From positions 93,459 to 157,458 of the forward strand of contig JBEIIG010000001.1 in assembly GCA_040380855.1 (NCBI GenBank): 64,000 nucleotides of DNA, read 5' to 3'. Below are positions 17,489 to 25,989 of this stretch, piece by piece; the first letter of the stretch is position 1; every line of letters starts with the position of its first letter. Origin of the DNA: VFMC01 sp040380855 (GTDB lineage Bacteria > Actinomycetota > Acidimicrobiia > Acidimicrobiales > Ilumatobacteraceae). Under the pieces are notes generated by a model. That model saw nothing but the letters and a program-made list of their open reading frames with translations. It did not search any database and was not told where the DNA came from. The translations under genes were made by a program, and so were the position numbers.

Positions 17489-18256
17489 ATGACCCCGCTC
17501 GAGCGCGACTACTCGCCCTCGACCCGCGTGGCCAGCCTGGCGGCAGAGATCGAGCGCTACCGACAGTCGAGCACCGCTGCGGCCGAACTCGGCCACCAGG
17601 TGGTGGCCTACGGCGATCACCCCGACGAGTTCGCCGTGGTGGTACGGCCGGTCGAGCAACGACATCTGCACGTGTTCGTGCACGGTGGCTACTGGCAGGA
17701 GCTCTCGGCGTGGGATTCGCTCGGCCCGGCACTCGGATGGCGCCACGACCAGGACACCGCCTTTGCAGCGATCAACTACAGCCTTGCTCCGGGCGCCGAC
17801 ATCCCCACCATGATCGGGCAGTGTCGCCGAGCACTCGCCGTGCTGCACCGCCGGTACCGGCCGGCCAGCCTCACCCTGTCGGGGAGTTCGGCAGGAGCGC
17901 ACCTGGCCGCGCACACGGCCATCGGCACCGACGTGCCGCTCGATCTGGTCGTGCTGCTGAGCGGTGTGTACGACCTCACCCCGCTGGTCGCCACCTACGT
18001 GAACGATGCGCTCGGCCTCGACGACACTGCGGCTCGCGAGTGCTCGGTGCCGTTCGACGTGCTGCCCGCCGCCCCGGTCGTGGTGGCGCACGGCGACAAC
18101 GAGACCGCCGCGTTCATCGCCCAGAGCGCGGCGCTGGCCGAGGCGTGGGGCGCCGAACTCGTCGAGGTTTCCGATCGGAACCACTTCGACGTCGTGTTCG
18201 ACCTCGCGCTGCTCGATTCCCCGACCCGTAGAGAAGCAGCGCCGCCAACCCCGTGA
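17489..18256 (+). CDS. Alpha/beta hydrolase, kynurenine-formamidase-like
   Basis: 255 residues from the ATG at 17489. The oxyanion motif HVFVHGGYWQ (63-72) is that of arylformamidases (KynB-like alpha/beta type), the nucleophile elbow is LSGSSAGAHLA, and the catalytic Asp and His fit HGDNE and SDRNHFDVV. It may hydrolyse N-formylkynurenine in tryptophan breakdown or another carboxylic ester or amide; no kyn genes are near. The last 143 bases are shared antiparallel with the MFS gene, mostly beyond the final catalytic residues. Confidence 0.78.
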   Translation: MTPLERDYSPSTRVASLAAEIERYRQSSTAAAELGHQVVAYGDHPDEFAVVVRPVEQRHLHVFVHGGYWQELSAWDSLGPALGWRHDQDTAFAAINYSLAPGADIPTMIGQCRRALAVLHRRYRPASLTLSGSSAGAHLAAHTAIGTDVPLDLVVLLSGVYDLTPLVATYVNDALGLDDTAARECSVPFDVLPAAPVVVAHGDNETAAFIAQSAALAEAWGAELVEVSDRNHFDVVFDLALLDSPTRREAAPPTP

Positions 18257-19361
18257 CGCCCACGAACGCGAACCCGTAACGACCGGGCATCGCGAACAGC
18301 ACCGGCACCACACCGGCGGCGACCCAGGCCAGTTGGAATCGGGTCTCGAACCGGGCGAACACCCGACCCCGGTTGGCGTCGGGCGCGTCGCGTTGCACGA
18401 TGGCCTCGAACGCCAGTCGCCCTGCGGCGGCTGCAGCGTTCACCGAGGCGGCCAGCGCGAGGGCACCGACGATTCCCCCGATCCAACCGGCGAGCAGCCC
18501 GGCAACCGCCACGAGCAGCAAGGCGCTGAACAGCATCGTCTCTTCGCGCATCTTGCGGCGCAGGCGAGGACTCAGCACATTCGCCGTCATCGTGCCGAGG
18601 CTGGCCATCGCCACCGACGCGCCGAACCACACCAGGCCTGCGTCCTGGCGCCGGAACCAGAAGAACAGGTGGAAGAACGTGAAGCCCACCGACGCCCGCA
18701 CGAACAGCATCGCCGCGGCTGCCAGCACCACGCTGTCGGCCTGCAGTTCGTCGCGTTCCAGCGCATCGGCAGGCTGTGCGGCCACCACCTCGCGGGGCAG
18801 GCGCAGGGCGGCCACGAGCGCCACGAGAAACAGGATCGCCGCATAGGTGAACGTCGCCGCCGGCCCGATCGTCTTCTGCAGCAGTCCGGCGGGAAGCACC
18901 GCCACGGCACCCACGAGACCCGAGATGAGACCCAGTTTCGAGTTGGCCTCGACCAGGTCGTCGTCGCTCATCACCACACTCGGCACCAGCGCACTCTTCG
19001 AGATGGCGTAGGCCTTCTGCAGCACCATCGTGGTGAAGGCCAGCGGGAACAGCAGCAGGCTGTCGGTCCGGCCGGCCATGGCCAGCGCCAGCACCACACG
19101 GGCCAGGGCCACTGCGGCCACCACCAGCCGCCGACCGCCGCGCATCCGGTCGATCGCCGGGCCGATCAGCGGTGCGACGAACAGGAACGGCACCATGCTG
19201 ATGCCGAGGAAGAGCAGCACCCGGCTGCGCGCCGCATCGGGTTCGAGGCTGAACAGCACCGAGTCGGCAAGGGCCACCACCACCGCTGCGTCGCCGGCCG
19301 CCATCGCCGCGTGCGTGGCGGCGAGTCGGCGGAATCGCGAGGGGACCGACCGCGTGGGCAC
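18114..19361 (-). CDS. MFS transporter
   Basis: About 415 residues from a GTG at 19361; a longer GTG reading from 19436 would run into the response regulator gene. About ten to twelve hydrophobic helices can be seen, with the MFS loop FVAPLIGPAIDRMRGGRRLVV between helices 2 and 3 and a similar repeat in the second half. Substrate unknown; an efflux pump is likely. The last roughly 33 residues are a basic Arg/Pro tail that exists only because the frame reads back through the hydrolase gene (143-base overlap). It has no visible partner regulator and follows regX3 on the same strand. Confidence 0.75.
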   Translation of the reverse strand: MPTRSVPSRFRRLAATHAAMAAGDAAVVVALADSVLFSLEPDAARSRVLLFLGISMVPFLFVAPLIGPAIDRMRGGRRLVVAAVALARVVLALAMAGRTDSLLLFPLAFTTMVLQKAYAISKSALVPSVVMSDDDLVEANSKLGLISGLVGAVAVLPAGLLQKTIGPAATFTYAAILFLVALVAALRLPREVVAAQPADALERDELQADSVVLAAAAMLFVRASVGFTFFHLFFWFRRQDAGLVWFGASVAMASLGTMTANVLSPRLRRKMREETMLFSALLLVAVAGLLAGWIGGIVGALALAASVNAAAAAGRLAFEAIVQRDAPDANRGRVFARFETRFQLAWVAAGVVPVLFAMPGRYGFAFVGVTGLAALLLYGSGNRAARGRTRRRSGSDRKPRRVRRPTPRPAPRSGR

Positions 19362-19395
19362 GCGGTCATCGTAGGTGCGCGCCCGAGGGCGCTGT

Positions 19396-20103
19396 TCAGG
19401 AGTACCTGGGCCGTTCGTACTTGTAGCCGAGGCCACGGATGGTGACGATGCGCTGGGGGTCGGCGGGGTTCTCTTCGAGTTTGCCGCGCAGGCGCTTCAC
19501 GTGCACGTCGAGCGTCTTGGTGTCGCCCACGTAGTCGCTGCCCCAGACGCGGTCGATCAGGGTTTCGCGCGGCAGCACGCGGCCTGCATTGGCCAGCAAC
19601 AGGTGGAGCAGTTCGAACTCCTTCAACGGCAGCCGCATCGGCTGGCCGCGCAGGGTGACGAGATGCTCGACGGGGTCGATGGTCACGTCGCCCACCACGA
19701 TCGCCCCCGGGCCCACCTCCTGGCCGCCGTCGTCGCGTGTCTGGCGGCGCAGCACGGCGCGCATCCGTGCCACGAGCTCGCGGATTCGGTAGGGCTTGGT
19801 GACGTAGTCGTCGGCACCCACCTCGAGCCCCACCACCGTGTCGATCTCGGCGCTCTTGGCGGTGACCATGATGATGGGCACCTGCGACCGCTTGCGGAGC
19901 TGGCGGCACACGTCGATGCCACTGATCCGCGGCAGCATCACGTCGAGCAGCACGATGTCGGGCCGGATGCTGTCGAAGCGGTCGAGTGCCTCGAAGCCGT
20001 CGCGGGCCACCTCCACGCGGAACCCTTCCCGCTTCAGGCCCACCTGCAGCGCCTCGACGTAGCTCTCCTCGTCTTCGACGAGCAGGACGACGGGTGTGGT
20101 CAC
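19396..20103 (-). CDS. regX3: Response regulator of the phosphate two-component pair (RegX3/PhoP type)
   Basis: 235 residues, OmpR/PhoB class. Receiver: acidic ED (10-11), phosphoacceptor Asp near 54 (IVLLDVMLPRI), Thr near 81 and Lys near 103 (DDYVTKPY). The winged-helix DNA-binding domain (about 135-230) contains LPLKEFELLHLLLANAGRVLPRETLIDRVWGSDYVGDTKTLDVHVKRLR. Its position at the end of ppk-pst-phoU-senX3 and the PHO box before pstS indicate phosphate-starvation control. The GTG at 20103 overlaps the kinase stop by 4 bases (GTGA). Confidence 0.92.
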   Translation of the reverse strand: MTTPVVLLVEDEESYVEALQVGLKREGFRVEVARDGFEALDRFDSIRPDIVLLDVMLPRISGIDVCRQLRKRSQVPIIMVTAKSAEIDTVVGLEVGADDYVTKPYRIRELVARMRAVLRRQTRDDGGQEVGPGAIVVGDVTIDPVEHLVTLRGQPMRLPLKEFELLHLLLANAGRVLPRETLIDRVWGSDYVGDTKTLDVHVKRLRGKLEENPADPQRIVTIRGLGYKYERPRYS

Positions 20104-21173
20104 GGGGCCTCCGGAATGGTGAGGGTGAATGTGCTGCCCTCGCCCTCGACCGACTGCACAGTGACATCACCGTCGTGGTTGTTGGCCACATGGCGGACGA
20201 TGGCGAGGCCGAGGCCGGTGCCGCCGGTGTCGCGGCTGCGGGCACGGTCGACGCGATAGAACCGCTCGAACACCCGGTCGAGATCGCGGGCAGGTATGCC
20301 CACGCCGAAGTCGGTCACCACCAGGCCGATGGTGCCGCCGCCGTGTCGGGTGCTGATGCGCACCTCGCTGCCGCTCTCGCTGTACTTCACCGCGTTGTCG
20401 ATGAGGTTGCTGAGCGCCGACACCAGTTGGCGCCGGTCGCCGAGCACGGCGAGCGGTTCGTCGGGTTCGATGAGGTCGAGGCGGATGTCGCGTTGCTCGG
20501 CAGCGGCGAGCGAGCGAACCGCGGCGTCGCGCAGCACACCGGCCACGCTCACCCGATCGCGGACCGCTCGCCCGTCGAGTTCGATGCGCGACAGTTCGAG
20601 CAGATCGTCGATCGAGGTAGCCGCACGGTGGGCCTCGTCGACCATCTTCGCCGCCAGGCGCCGCACCACCTCGTGGTCGTCCTCGTCGACGATCGTCTCG
20701 GCCAGCAGCGCGATGGCACCGACAGGTGTCTTCAGCTCGTGGCTGATGTTGGCGACGAAGTCGGTACGCACCGCGTCGAGGCGGGCACGTTCGCTGATGT
20801 CCTCGACGGTCACCAGCACCCCACCGTCGGCGAGTACGACTGCTCGCACCTGGATCACCCGTTTGGGCGGGCCGAACAGTTGCACGTCGACATGGCCCGG
20901 CTCGCCCTGGCGTGCCCGGTCGATCTGACGCTCGATGGCCTCGTGCACCAGCACACCGGCATGCCCGCTCGACAACAGTCCGAGTGCCACCGCATTGCGG
21001 TCGGTGATGGTGCCGTGACTATCGGCCAGCACCACCCCGACGGGGAGGCCGTCGAGTGCCGCCTGGGCGCGGGCCAACTCGGTGCGCAGGCGCTGCACCT
21101 CGGCTCGGGCATCGGCGAGGTGGGCTGCCGAGGTGTCGTCGCTCGCGTCGCGGCGGCGCTGCAGCAGACCCAT
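20100..21173 (-). CDS. senX3: Sensor histidine kinase of the phosphate pair (SenX3/PhoR type), no membrane helix visible
   Basis: 357 residues. An N-terminal coiled coil (about 15-42, RAEVQRLRTELARAQAALDG) leads into a PAS domain (about 40-130), then the H box FVANISHELKTPVGAI with His near 145, N box NLIDNAVKY and G boxes DFGVGI and GGTGLGLAIV. It phosphorylates the downstream RegX3-like regulator. Mycobacterial SenX3 begins with two membrane helices; here the protein starts MGLLQRRRD and none are seen, so sensing may go through PhoU and Pst contacts in the cytoplasm. The next gene upstream is phoU (10-base gap). Confidence 0.9.
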   Translation of the reverse strand: MGLLQRRRDASDDTSAAHLADARAEVQRLRTELARAQAALDGLPVGVVLADSHGTITDRNAVALGLLSSGHAGVLVHEAIERQIDRARQGEPGHVDVQLFGPPKRVIQVRAVVLADGGVLVTVEDISERARLDAVRTDFVANISHELKTPVGAIALLAETIVDEDDHEVVRRLAAKMVDEAHRAATSIDDLLELSRIELDGRAVRDRVSVAGVLRDAAVRSLAAAEQRDIRLDLIEPDEPLAVLGDRRQLVSALSNLIDNAVKYSESGSEVRISTRHGGGTIGLVVTDFGVGIPARDLDRVFERFYRVDRARSRDTGGTGLGLAIVRHVANNHDGDVTVQSVEGEGSTFTLTIPEAP

Positions 21174-21183
21174 GGTGGTGGCG

Positions 21184-21840
21184 TCAGACCTTGTTCTCGC
21201 CGGTGATGATGAACTGCACTCGCTCGCCGATGTTCACGGCATGATCGCCGATGCGCTCGTAGAACCGGGCCACGACGGCCAGTTGCACGGCAACCTGCAG
21301 GTCGATGCGCCCACCGGCATGGCTCTCGAAGATCGCCTGGACGAACTGCTTCTGCAGGCCGTCGAGGAACGAGTCCATGTCGTCGAGGGCCGCCGCCTTG
21401 GCGGCATCGTTCTCGACGAACGACGCGATCGCCGCCTCGTAGAGCTGCTCGGCCTGCTCGCCCATCCGGCTGATGATGCCGCGCAACTTGGGGTCGAGGT
21501 CGTGGCCGTAGATGCGGCGGGCCGCTTTGCAGATGTTGCACACCAGGTCGGCGCTGCGCTCGACCTCGGCCGACATGCGCAACAGCGCCACCACCTGGCG
21601 CAGGTCGGAGGCCACCGGCGCTTGCAGGGCGAGGATGCGATAGCAATGCTCTTCGAGTTCGAGGGTGCGGTTGTCGACGTCGTCGTCGGCGCGGATGATG
21701 TAGTCGGCACCCTCGAGGTCGCCGTCGAGCAGCACGGCGGTGGCCCGCGGAATGGTCTCGGTCACCTGGGCGGCCAGCCGCACCAGTTCGTTCTTCGCCT
21801 CAGCCAGGTCGGTGTGGAACCCACGGCGCAACTCGTCCAT
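21184..21840 (-). CDS. phoU: Phosphate-transport regulator PhoU
   Basis: 218 residues in two three-helix repeats. Metal-binding signatures occur in each half: ASDLRQVVALLRMSAEVERSADLVCNI and FYERIGDHAVNIGERV (ExxxD...DHxxNI). PhoU damps the kinase and the Pst transporter when phosphate is plentiful. The ATG at 21840 overlaps the pstB stop by one base (TGATG), and the kinase follows 10 bases after. Confidence 0.95.
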   Translation of the reverse strand: MDELRRGFHTDLAEAKNELVRLAAQVTETIPRATAVLLDGDLEGADYIIRADDDVDNRTLELEEHCYRILALQAPVASDLRQVVALLRMSAEVERSADLVCNICKAARRIYGHDLDPKLRGIISRMGEQAEQLYEAAIASFVENDAAKAAALDDMDSFLDGLQKQFVQAIFESHAGGRIDLQVAVQLAVVARFYERIGDHAVNIGERVQFIITGENKV

Positions 21841-22697
21841 CAGCCGAACCTCCCCGTGACGTACTGCTCGGTCCGCTCGTCGTTCGGTGTCGAGAACATC
21901 TTCGGCGTGCGATCGAACTCGACGAGCACACCGGTGCGTCGATCGCTCTCGGGGTTCACCTCGGTGGTGAAGAAGGCCGTGCGGTCGCTCACACGGGCCG
22001 CCTGCTGCATGTTGTGCGTGACGATGATGATCGTGTAGCGCTGCTTGATCTCCTGCATCAGGTCTTCGATCCGCGCCGTGGCGATCGGGTCGAGCGCCGA
22101 ACACGGCTCGTCCATCAAGATGACCTCGGGCTCGACGGCGATTGCCCGGGCGATGCACAGACGCTGCTGCTGACCACCCGACAGGCCGAGGCCCGATGCC
22201 TTCAGGCGGTCCTTCACCTCGTCCCACAGGGCTGCACCGCGCAGCGACCGTTCGACCACCTCGTCGAGGTCGGCCTTCTTCTTCACGCCCTCCAGCCGCG
22301 GTCCGTAGGCGACGTTGTCGTAGATGCTCTTCGGGAACGGATTCGGCTTCTGGAACACCATGCCGATGCGCCGACGCACCTCGGTGGAGTTCACCTGCGG
22401 GTCATAGAGGTTCACCCCGTGGTACTTGACAGATCCCTCCACCCGGGCGGTCTCGATGAAGTCGTTCATCCGGTTGAAGCAGCGCAGCACCGTGGTCTTG
22501 CCACACCCCGACGGGCCGATGAACGCAGTGATCTCGTGCGGCCGGATGGTGAGGGTGACGTTGCGCACCGCGCGAAACGCTCCGTAGTAGACGCTCAGGT
22601 CGCTGACATCGAACACCAGCGACTCGTGCGGATCCGGCGTCGGCTCGGTGGTCATGGCCTCGCTGCTCCTTGTCGTCACGACGATACCAGTGGTCAT
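21840..22697 (-). CDS. pstB: Phosphate ABC transporter ATP-binding protein PstB
   Basis: 285 residues. Walker A GPSGCGKTT, Q-loop MVFQKPNPFP, ABC signature LSGGQQQRLCIARAIA, Walker B VILMDEP and the switch His VTHNMQQA are intact; the family-typical PCSALDPIAT is present. It powers phosphate uptake with PstC and PstA. I prefer the ATG at 22697 because GAGGAG lies 6 bases upstream; an in-frame ATG at 22721, coupled to the pstA stop by ATGA, would add 8 residues, and one at 22655 would shorten it by 14. Confidence 0.95.
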   Translation of the reverse strand: MTTGIVVTTRSSEAMTTEPTPDPHESLVFDVSDLSVYYGAFRAVRNVTLTIRPHEITAFIGPSGCGKTTVLRCFNRMNDFIETARVEGSVKYHGVNLYDPQVNSTEVRRRIGMVFQKPNPFPKSIYDNVAYGPRLEGVKKKADLDEVVERSLRGAALWDEVKDRLKASGLGLSGGQQQRLCIARAIAVEPEVILMDEPCSALDPIATARIEDLMQEIKQRYTIIIVTHNMQQAARVSDRTAFFTTEVNPESDRRTGVLVEFDRTPKMFSTPNDERTEQYVTGRFG

Positions 22698-22717
22698 GGT
22701 TGGCTCCTCGGGGGTGG

Positions 22718-23665
22718 TCATGTGCCGGACCGGACCTTTTCGAAGCGGTTCCGGAGCAGGATTGCAGCAAGGTTGAACAAGAAGACGATGATCAACAGCA
22801 CCAGACCCGCGGCCGCGGCCGCACTCGACCAGCCGTACTCGGCCCCCGGCGTGTCGGGACGTCCCGACCAGTTGTAGATCAGCATCGGGATTGCGGTGAA
22901 CTTGCCCGTCAGGCTCGCCTGCGGCAGCAGCCCGGTGATGGCCCCGATCATGATGAGTGGTGCTGCCTCGCCGAGCGCGCGGGCCAGCGAGAGCATCGTG
23001 CCGGTGAGAATGCCCGGCGCTGCATAGGGCAACACGTGATCGCGAGTGACCTCCCACTTCGAGGCACCGACACCGTATCCGGCATCGCGAAGCCCCTGCG
23101 GCACGGCCCGGATCGCCTCCATCGAGGTGATGATCACGATCGGCAGCACCAGTGTGGCGAGCGTCAGCCCGGCGGCGATCACGCTCTCGCCGCCCGTGAC
23201 CGGGCGCAGCCAGCCGACGTAGATGATCAGACCGAGCACGCCGTAGATCACGGCGGGCACACCGGCGAGGTTGCGAACGTTCACCATCAAGAACCGGGTC
23301 AGGCGGTTCTGATGGGCGTACTCCTCGAGGTAGATCGCGGCAGCGACGCCGAGCGGGATGGCGAGCACGAGCACGCCGAGACCGATGAGCACCGAGCCGT
23401 AGATGCCGGGTCCGATACCGACCTTGGTCGGGTTCGAGCCGATCGTGTCGGTGAGGAACGCGGTCCCGCGGTCGCCGAGCAGAGGCAGCGCGCTGGTGAG
23501 GACCTGGCCGACGAGAGTGAACAGGATCAGCAGCGTGACGGAGACCGTGATGAGCAGCAGCGTCGCCAGCAGCAGGCCGGCGATGTCGCGATCGCGACGG
23601 GTGAGCGAGGCTCGAACCGCGTCGGCACCGTGGGCGCCGGCGGCTCCGGGGGTCATGAGTGCCAC
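22718..23665 (-). CDS. pstA: Phosphate ABC transporter permease PstA
   Basis: 315 residues with six membrane helices and the permease EAA loop (EAIRAVPQGLRDAGYGVGASKWE). YGVLGLIIYV and ALGEAAPLIMIGA are typical of PstA. The start is the GTG at 23665, preceded by AGGAG at 7 bases; an ATG 9 bases in is an alternative. It lies 10 bases after pstC. Confidence 0.95.
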   Translation of the reverse strand: MALMTPGAAGAHGADAVRASLTRRDRDIAGLLLATLLLITVSVTLLILFTLVGQVLTSALPLLGDRGTAFLTDTIGSNPTKVGIGPGIYGSVLIGLGVLVLAIPLGVAAAIYLEEYAHQNRLTRFLMVNVRNLAGVPAVIYGVLGLIIYVGWLRPVTGGESVIAAGLTLATLVLPIVIITSMEAIRAVPQGLRDAGYGVGASKWEVTRDHVLPYAAPGILTGTMLSLARALGEAAPLIMIGAITGLLPQASLTGKFTAIPMLIYNWSGRPDTPGAEYGWSSAAAAAGLVLLIIVFLFNLAAILLRNRFEKVRSGT

Positions 23666-23675
23666 GAGTTCGCTC

Positions 23676-24641
23676 CTAGTACTTCTGACGCACTCGGTGT
23701 ACGAACCGGTCGCCGATGAGGTTGAGCAGGACGGTGATGAGGAAGAGCAGGAAGCCGACGAAGAAGAGCACTTCGAACGCCGCCCCGCTCTTCACCTGGT
23801 CGGTGCCACCAGCCGCGTTGGTCATTGCGGCCGTCATCGTCAGGCCGGGATTCAGCGGCGACAGGCCGTTGTACGGGCCGCTGCCGTCGTAGCCACCGGC
23901 CATCGTGGCCACCATCGTCTCGCCGATCGCTCGCGATGTGGCGATGACGAACGCTGCCACCAAGCCCGACACTGCGGCTGGCACCACGACGCGCAGCGTC
24001 GTGCTCACCTTGCGGGCACCGATGCCGTAACTGGCCTCTCGCAGCGACGGCGGCACAGCGCGTAGCGCGTCTTCACTGACCGATGCCATGATCGGGATCA
24101 CCAGGATCCCGATGCCGAGACCTGCGACCATCATGTTCCGAGGCTGCTCCGGGTCGAACAGTCGGCTGACGACGTCGGGCGCGATGAACTTCAGCGCGAA
24201 GTAGCCGACGACCACCGACGGGATGCCTGCGAGCACCTCGATCACGGGCTTCACGATCCGCCGCACTCGTGCTGGTGCGTATTCGGACAGGTAGATCGCT
24301 GCTCCGAGTCCGAACGGCACGGCGACGAGCATCGCCACCGAGCCGATGACGATGCTGCCGACCACGATGGTGCGCAGGTCGAAGCGTTCTCGACGCGGGA
24401 ACCACCCGGTGTCGGTGAGCATTCCCAGGTCCCAGTCGATCGCACGCATGAAGTTGAAGGCCCCACGCACCAGCACGAACAGGATCAGCACGCTCACGAG
24501 AATCGAGAACAACGCAGCTGACTGCATCAACCGTCGCATCAGCTGTTCGCGACGACGACGCTTCGGGTCGCCCCCGAGGTCGGCGACGGTGAGTCCGACA
24601 CCACTGCCGTGCACCTGGTTCGCCGGGATGCTGCTTGCCAC
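23676..24641 (-). CDS. pstC: Phosphate ABC transporter permease PstC
   Basis: 321 residues; GTG start. A basic cytoplasmic N-terminus (DPKRRRREQLMRRLM) precedes six membrane helices. The EAA loop is SEDALRAVPPSLREASYGIGARK, and AIGETMVATMAGG is PstC-like. Forms the channel with PstA. It follows pstS by 92 bases, which include a GC-rich inverted repeat (GGCCGGCC stretches around 24676-24712) that may trim the transcript to favour pstS. Confidence 0.95.
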   Translation of the reverse strand: MASSIPANQVHGSGVGLTVADLGGDPKRRRREQLMRRLMQSAALFSILVSVLILFVLVRGAFNFMRAIDWDLGMLTDTGWFPRRERFDLRTIVVGSIVIGSVAMLVAVPFGLGAAIYLSEYAPARVRRIVKPVIEVLAGIPSVVVGYFALKFIAPDVVSRLFDPEQPRNMMVAGLGIGILVIPIMASVSEDALRAVPPSLREASYGIGARKVSTTLRVVVPAAVSGLVAAFVIATSRAIGETMVATMAGGYDGSGPYNGLSPLNPGLTMTAAMTNAAGGTDQVKSGAAFEVLFFVGFLLFLITVLLNLIGDRFVHRVRQKY

Positions 24642-24677
24642 CTGGAGGTCCTTCGATAGGAGGAATGGGAAACGCCT

Positions 24678-24715
24678 CCGGGGCCGGCCGACTGGGGGGA
24701 AGTCGGCCGGCCCCG
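24678..24715 (-). terminator. Possible attenuating hairpin between pstS and pstC
   Basis: GGGGCCGGCCGACT at 24678-24691 pairs with AGTCGGCCGGCCCC at 24702-24715, a perfect 14-base stem with a 10-base loop. No clear U tract follows on the minus strand. In the pst operons of other bacteria such hairpins raise binding protein over permease; that role here is inferred. Confidence 0.55.
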
Positions 24716-24733
24716 AGGGCTAGGAGGGTTGAC

Positions 24734-25837
24734 TCAGCGAGCAGCCCAGGCGTCGACAGAGGCCTGGATGCGCTCTGCCGGCAGGTCGACGTAGCCGGCG
24801 GCGGCGACCTGGGCGAGCCCGGCCTCCGACAGGTACAGGTCGACGAACGACGCAACGGCCGGGTTCTCAGCAGCAGCGTTCTTGCTCACGTAGATGTAGA
24901 GGCTGCGCGAGAACGGGTAGCTGCCGTCGGCGATTGCTTCGACGGTGGGGGCGACACAGCCGTCGCCGGCATCGATGGCAATGCCCTTCATCCGCTCGGC
25001 CTCGGCCTGGAAGTAGGCGAAGCCCACCCAGCCAAGGCTGGTGTCGCTGCCCTCGATGCCCTCGACGATCAGGTTGTCGTTGGGGCTCGACGAGTAGTCG
25101 GCGCGCGTGGCCCCGTCGGCGCCGCGCTCCTCGGCGAAGTCGCCGATGGCGAACTCGACGAAGGTGTCGTAGGTGCCGCTCTCCTCACCGGGGCCGAACA
25201 CGCTCAACGGTGCATCGGGGAGGGCCCCCACGGTCGAGCCGAGCTCGGTGGCGAGGGCGTTGGCGTCGGCCCAGCTGGCGAAGCCTTCGCTCTCGGGTCC
25301 GACCAGGGCGTAGAGCGCCGGGATGTCGAGGCACTCGACGGCAGTGTTCGCCGGGCTGGTGGCGACGGTCAGGCCGTCGATCGCCACCTCGATCTCGACA
25401 TACTCGATGCCGGCCTCTGCACACAGGGCGGCTTCTTCGTCCTTGATCTTGCGCGAGGCGTCGCTGATGTCGGCCTCACCGGCGCAGAACTTCTTGAAGC
25501 CGTCGCCGGTGCCGGGGCCCTCGACCGTGACCTTCAACGCGCCACCGGACTGCTCGAGGGCGAGCTCGCCGACCTTGATCGAGATGGGCTCGACGGTCGA
25601 TGAACCGGTGACGAACACCTCGCCGGCGGCGAGCTCGCCGTCGCCACCGGCAGCGGTGGTCTCGGGGGCCATCGTGGTGTCGGGGGCCATGGTGGTGGCG
25701 GCCGTGGTCTCGGGGGCGGCCGTGGTGACCGCAGCTGCCGTCGTGTCGGCGGCTTCCTTGTCGTCGCCGCAGGCGGCGCCGAGCAGGCCGAGGGTGATGA
25801 CGCCGGCCAGTGCCAGACGCCGCTTCGAGGTGTTCAC
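24734..25837 (-). CDS. pstS: Phosphate-binding lipoprotein PstS
   Basis: 367 residues from the GTG at 25837, preceded by AAGGAG at about 8 bases. Signal peptide with lipobox LLGAAC, then a Thr/Ala/Pro linker with repeats of TTMAPDTT type, then the periplasmic-binding fold: FVTGSSTVEPIS (phosphate loop), GEADISDASRKIKDEE, VFGPGEESGTYDTFVEF. It captures phosphate at the cell surface for PstCAB. It is the first gene after the PHO box and so probably the head of the phosphate-induced transcript. Confidence 0.95.
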   Translation of the reverse strand: MNTSKRRLALAGVITLGLLGAACGDDKEAADTTAAAVTTAAPETTAATTMAPDTTMAPETTAAGGDGELAAGEVFVTGSSTVEPISIKVGELALEQSGGALKVTVEGPGTGDGFKKFCAGEADISDASRKIKDEEAALCAEAGIEYVEIEVAIDGLTVATSPANTAVECLDIPALYALVGPESEGFASWADANALATELGSTVGALPDAPLSVFGPGEESGTYDTFVEFAIGDFAEERGADGATRADYSSSPNDNLIVEGIEGSDTSLGWVGFAYFQAEAERMKGIAIDAGDGCVAPTVEAIADGSYPFSRSLYIYVSKNAAAENPAVASFVDLYLSEAGLAQVAAAGYVDLPAERIQASVDAWAAR

Positions 25838-25887
25838 GCTGTGGTCTCCTTGAAATGGTGAATCGTTGTAGGGGAACAACCGACCGC

Positions 25888-25893
25888 ACCGTA
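25888..25893 (-). promoter_or_regulatory. Candidate -10 of pstS
   Basis: TACGGT on the minus strand. The PHO box repeats begin just upstream of where the -35 would fall (25911-25916), the usual arrangement for activation by a PhoB/PhoP/RegX3 regulator. The implied leader is about 44 bases and includes the pstS ribosome binding site. Confidence 0.45.
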
Positions 25894-25920
25894 AGCAGAG
25901 CAGGTGTCGTTCATCCGTTG

Positions 25921-25942
25921 TTCAGGTGAACGACAGGTGAAC
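25921..25942 (-). promoter_or_regulatory. PHO box: two 11-base direct repeats
   Basis: Read on the minus strand, GTTCACCTGTC (25942-25932) is followed immediately by GTTCACCTGAA (25931-25921). The 7-base core GTTCACC repeats at exactly 11 bases, matching the actinobacterial PhoP/RegX3 operator pattern. A weaker unit, CGACACCTGCT, falls in phase two steps further on (25909-25899). Confidence 0.8.
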
Positions 25943-25989
25943 GGACGTCGAAGTGACCGTGAAGTCGCGACGATCGGACCCGGCGCGGC

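Noticed and set aside
18114..18256. Truncating the MFS gene or the hydrolase at their overlap
   Set aside because: Both frames run to clean stops; the MFS tail beyond the last helix is probably non-functional, but nothing in the sequence shows an error.
24678..24715. Riboswitch between pstS and pstC
   Set aside because: It is a single perfect hairpin without further structure or conserved loop motifs.
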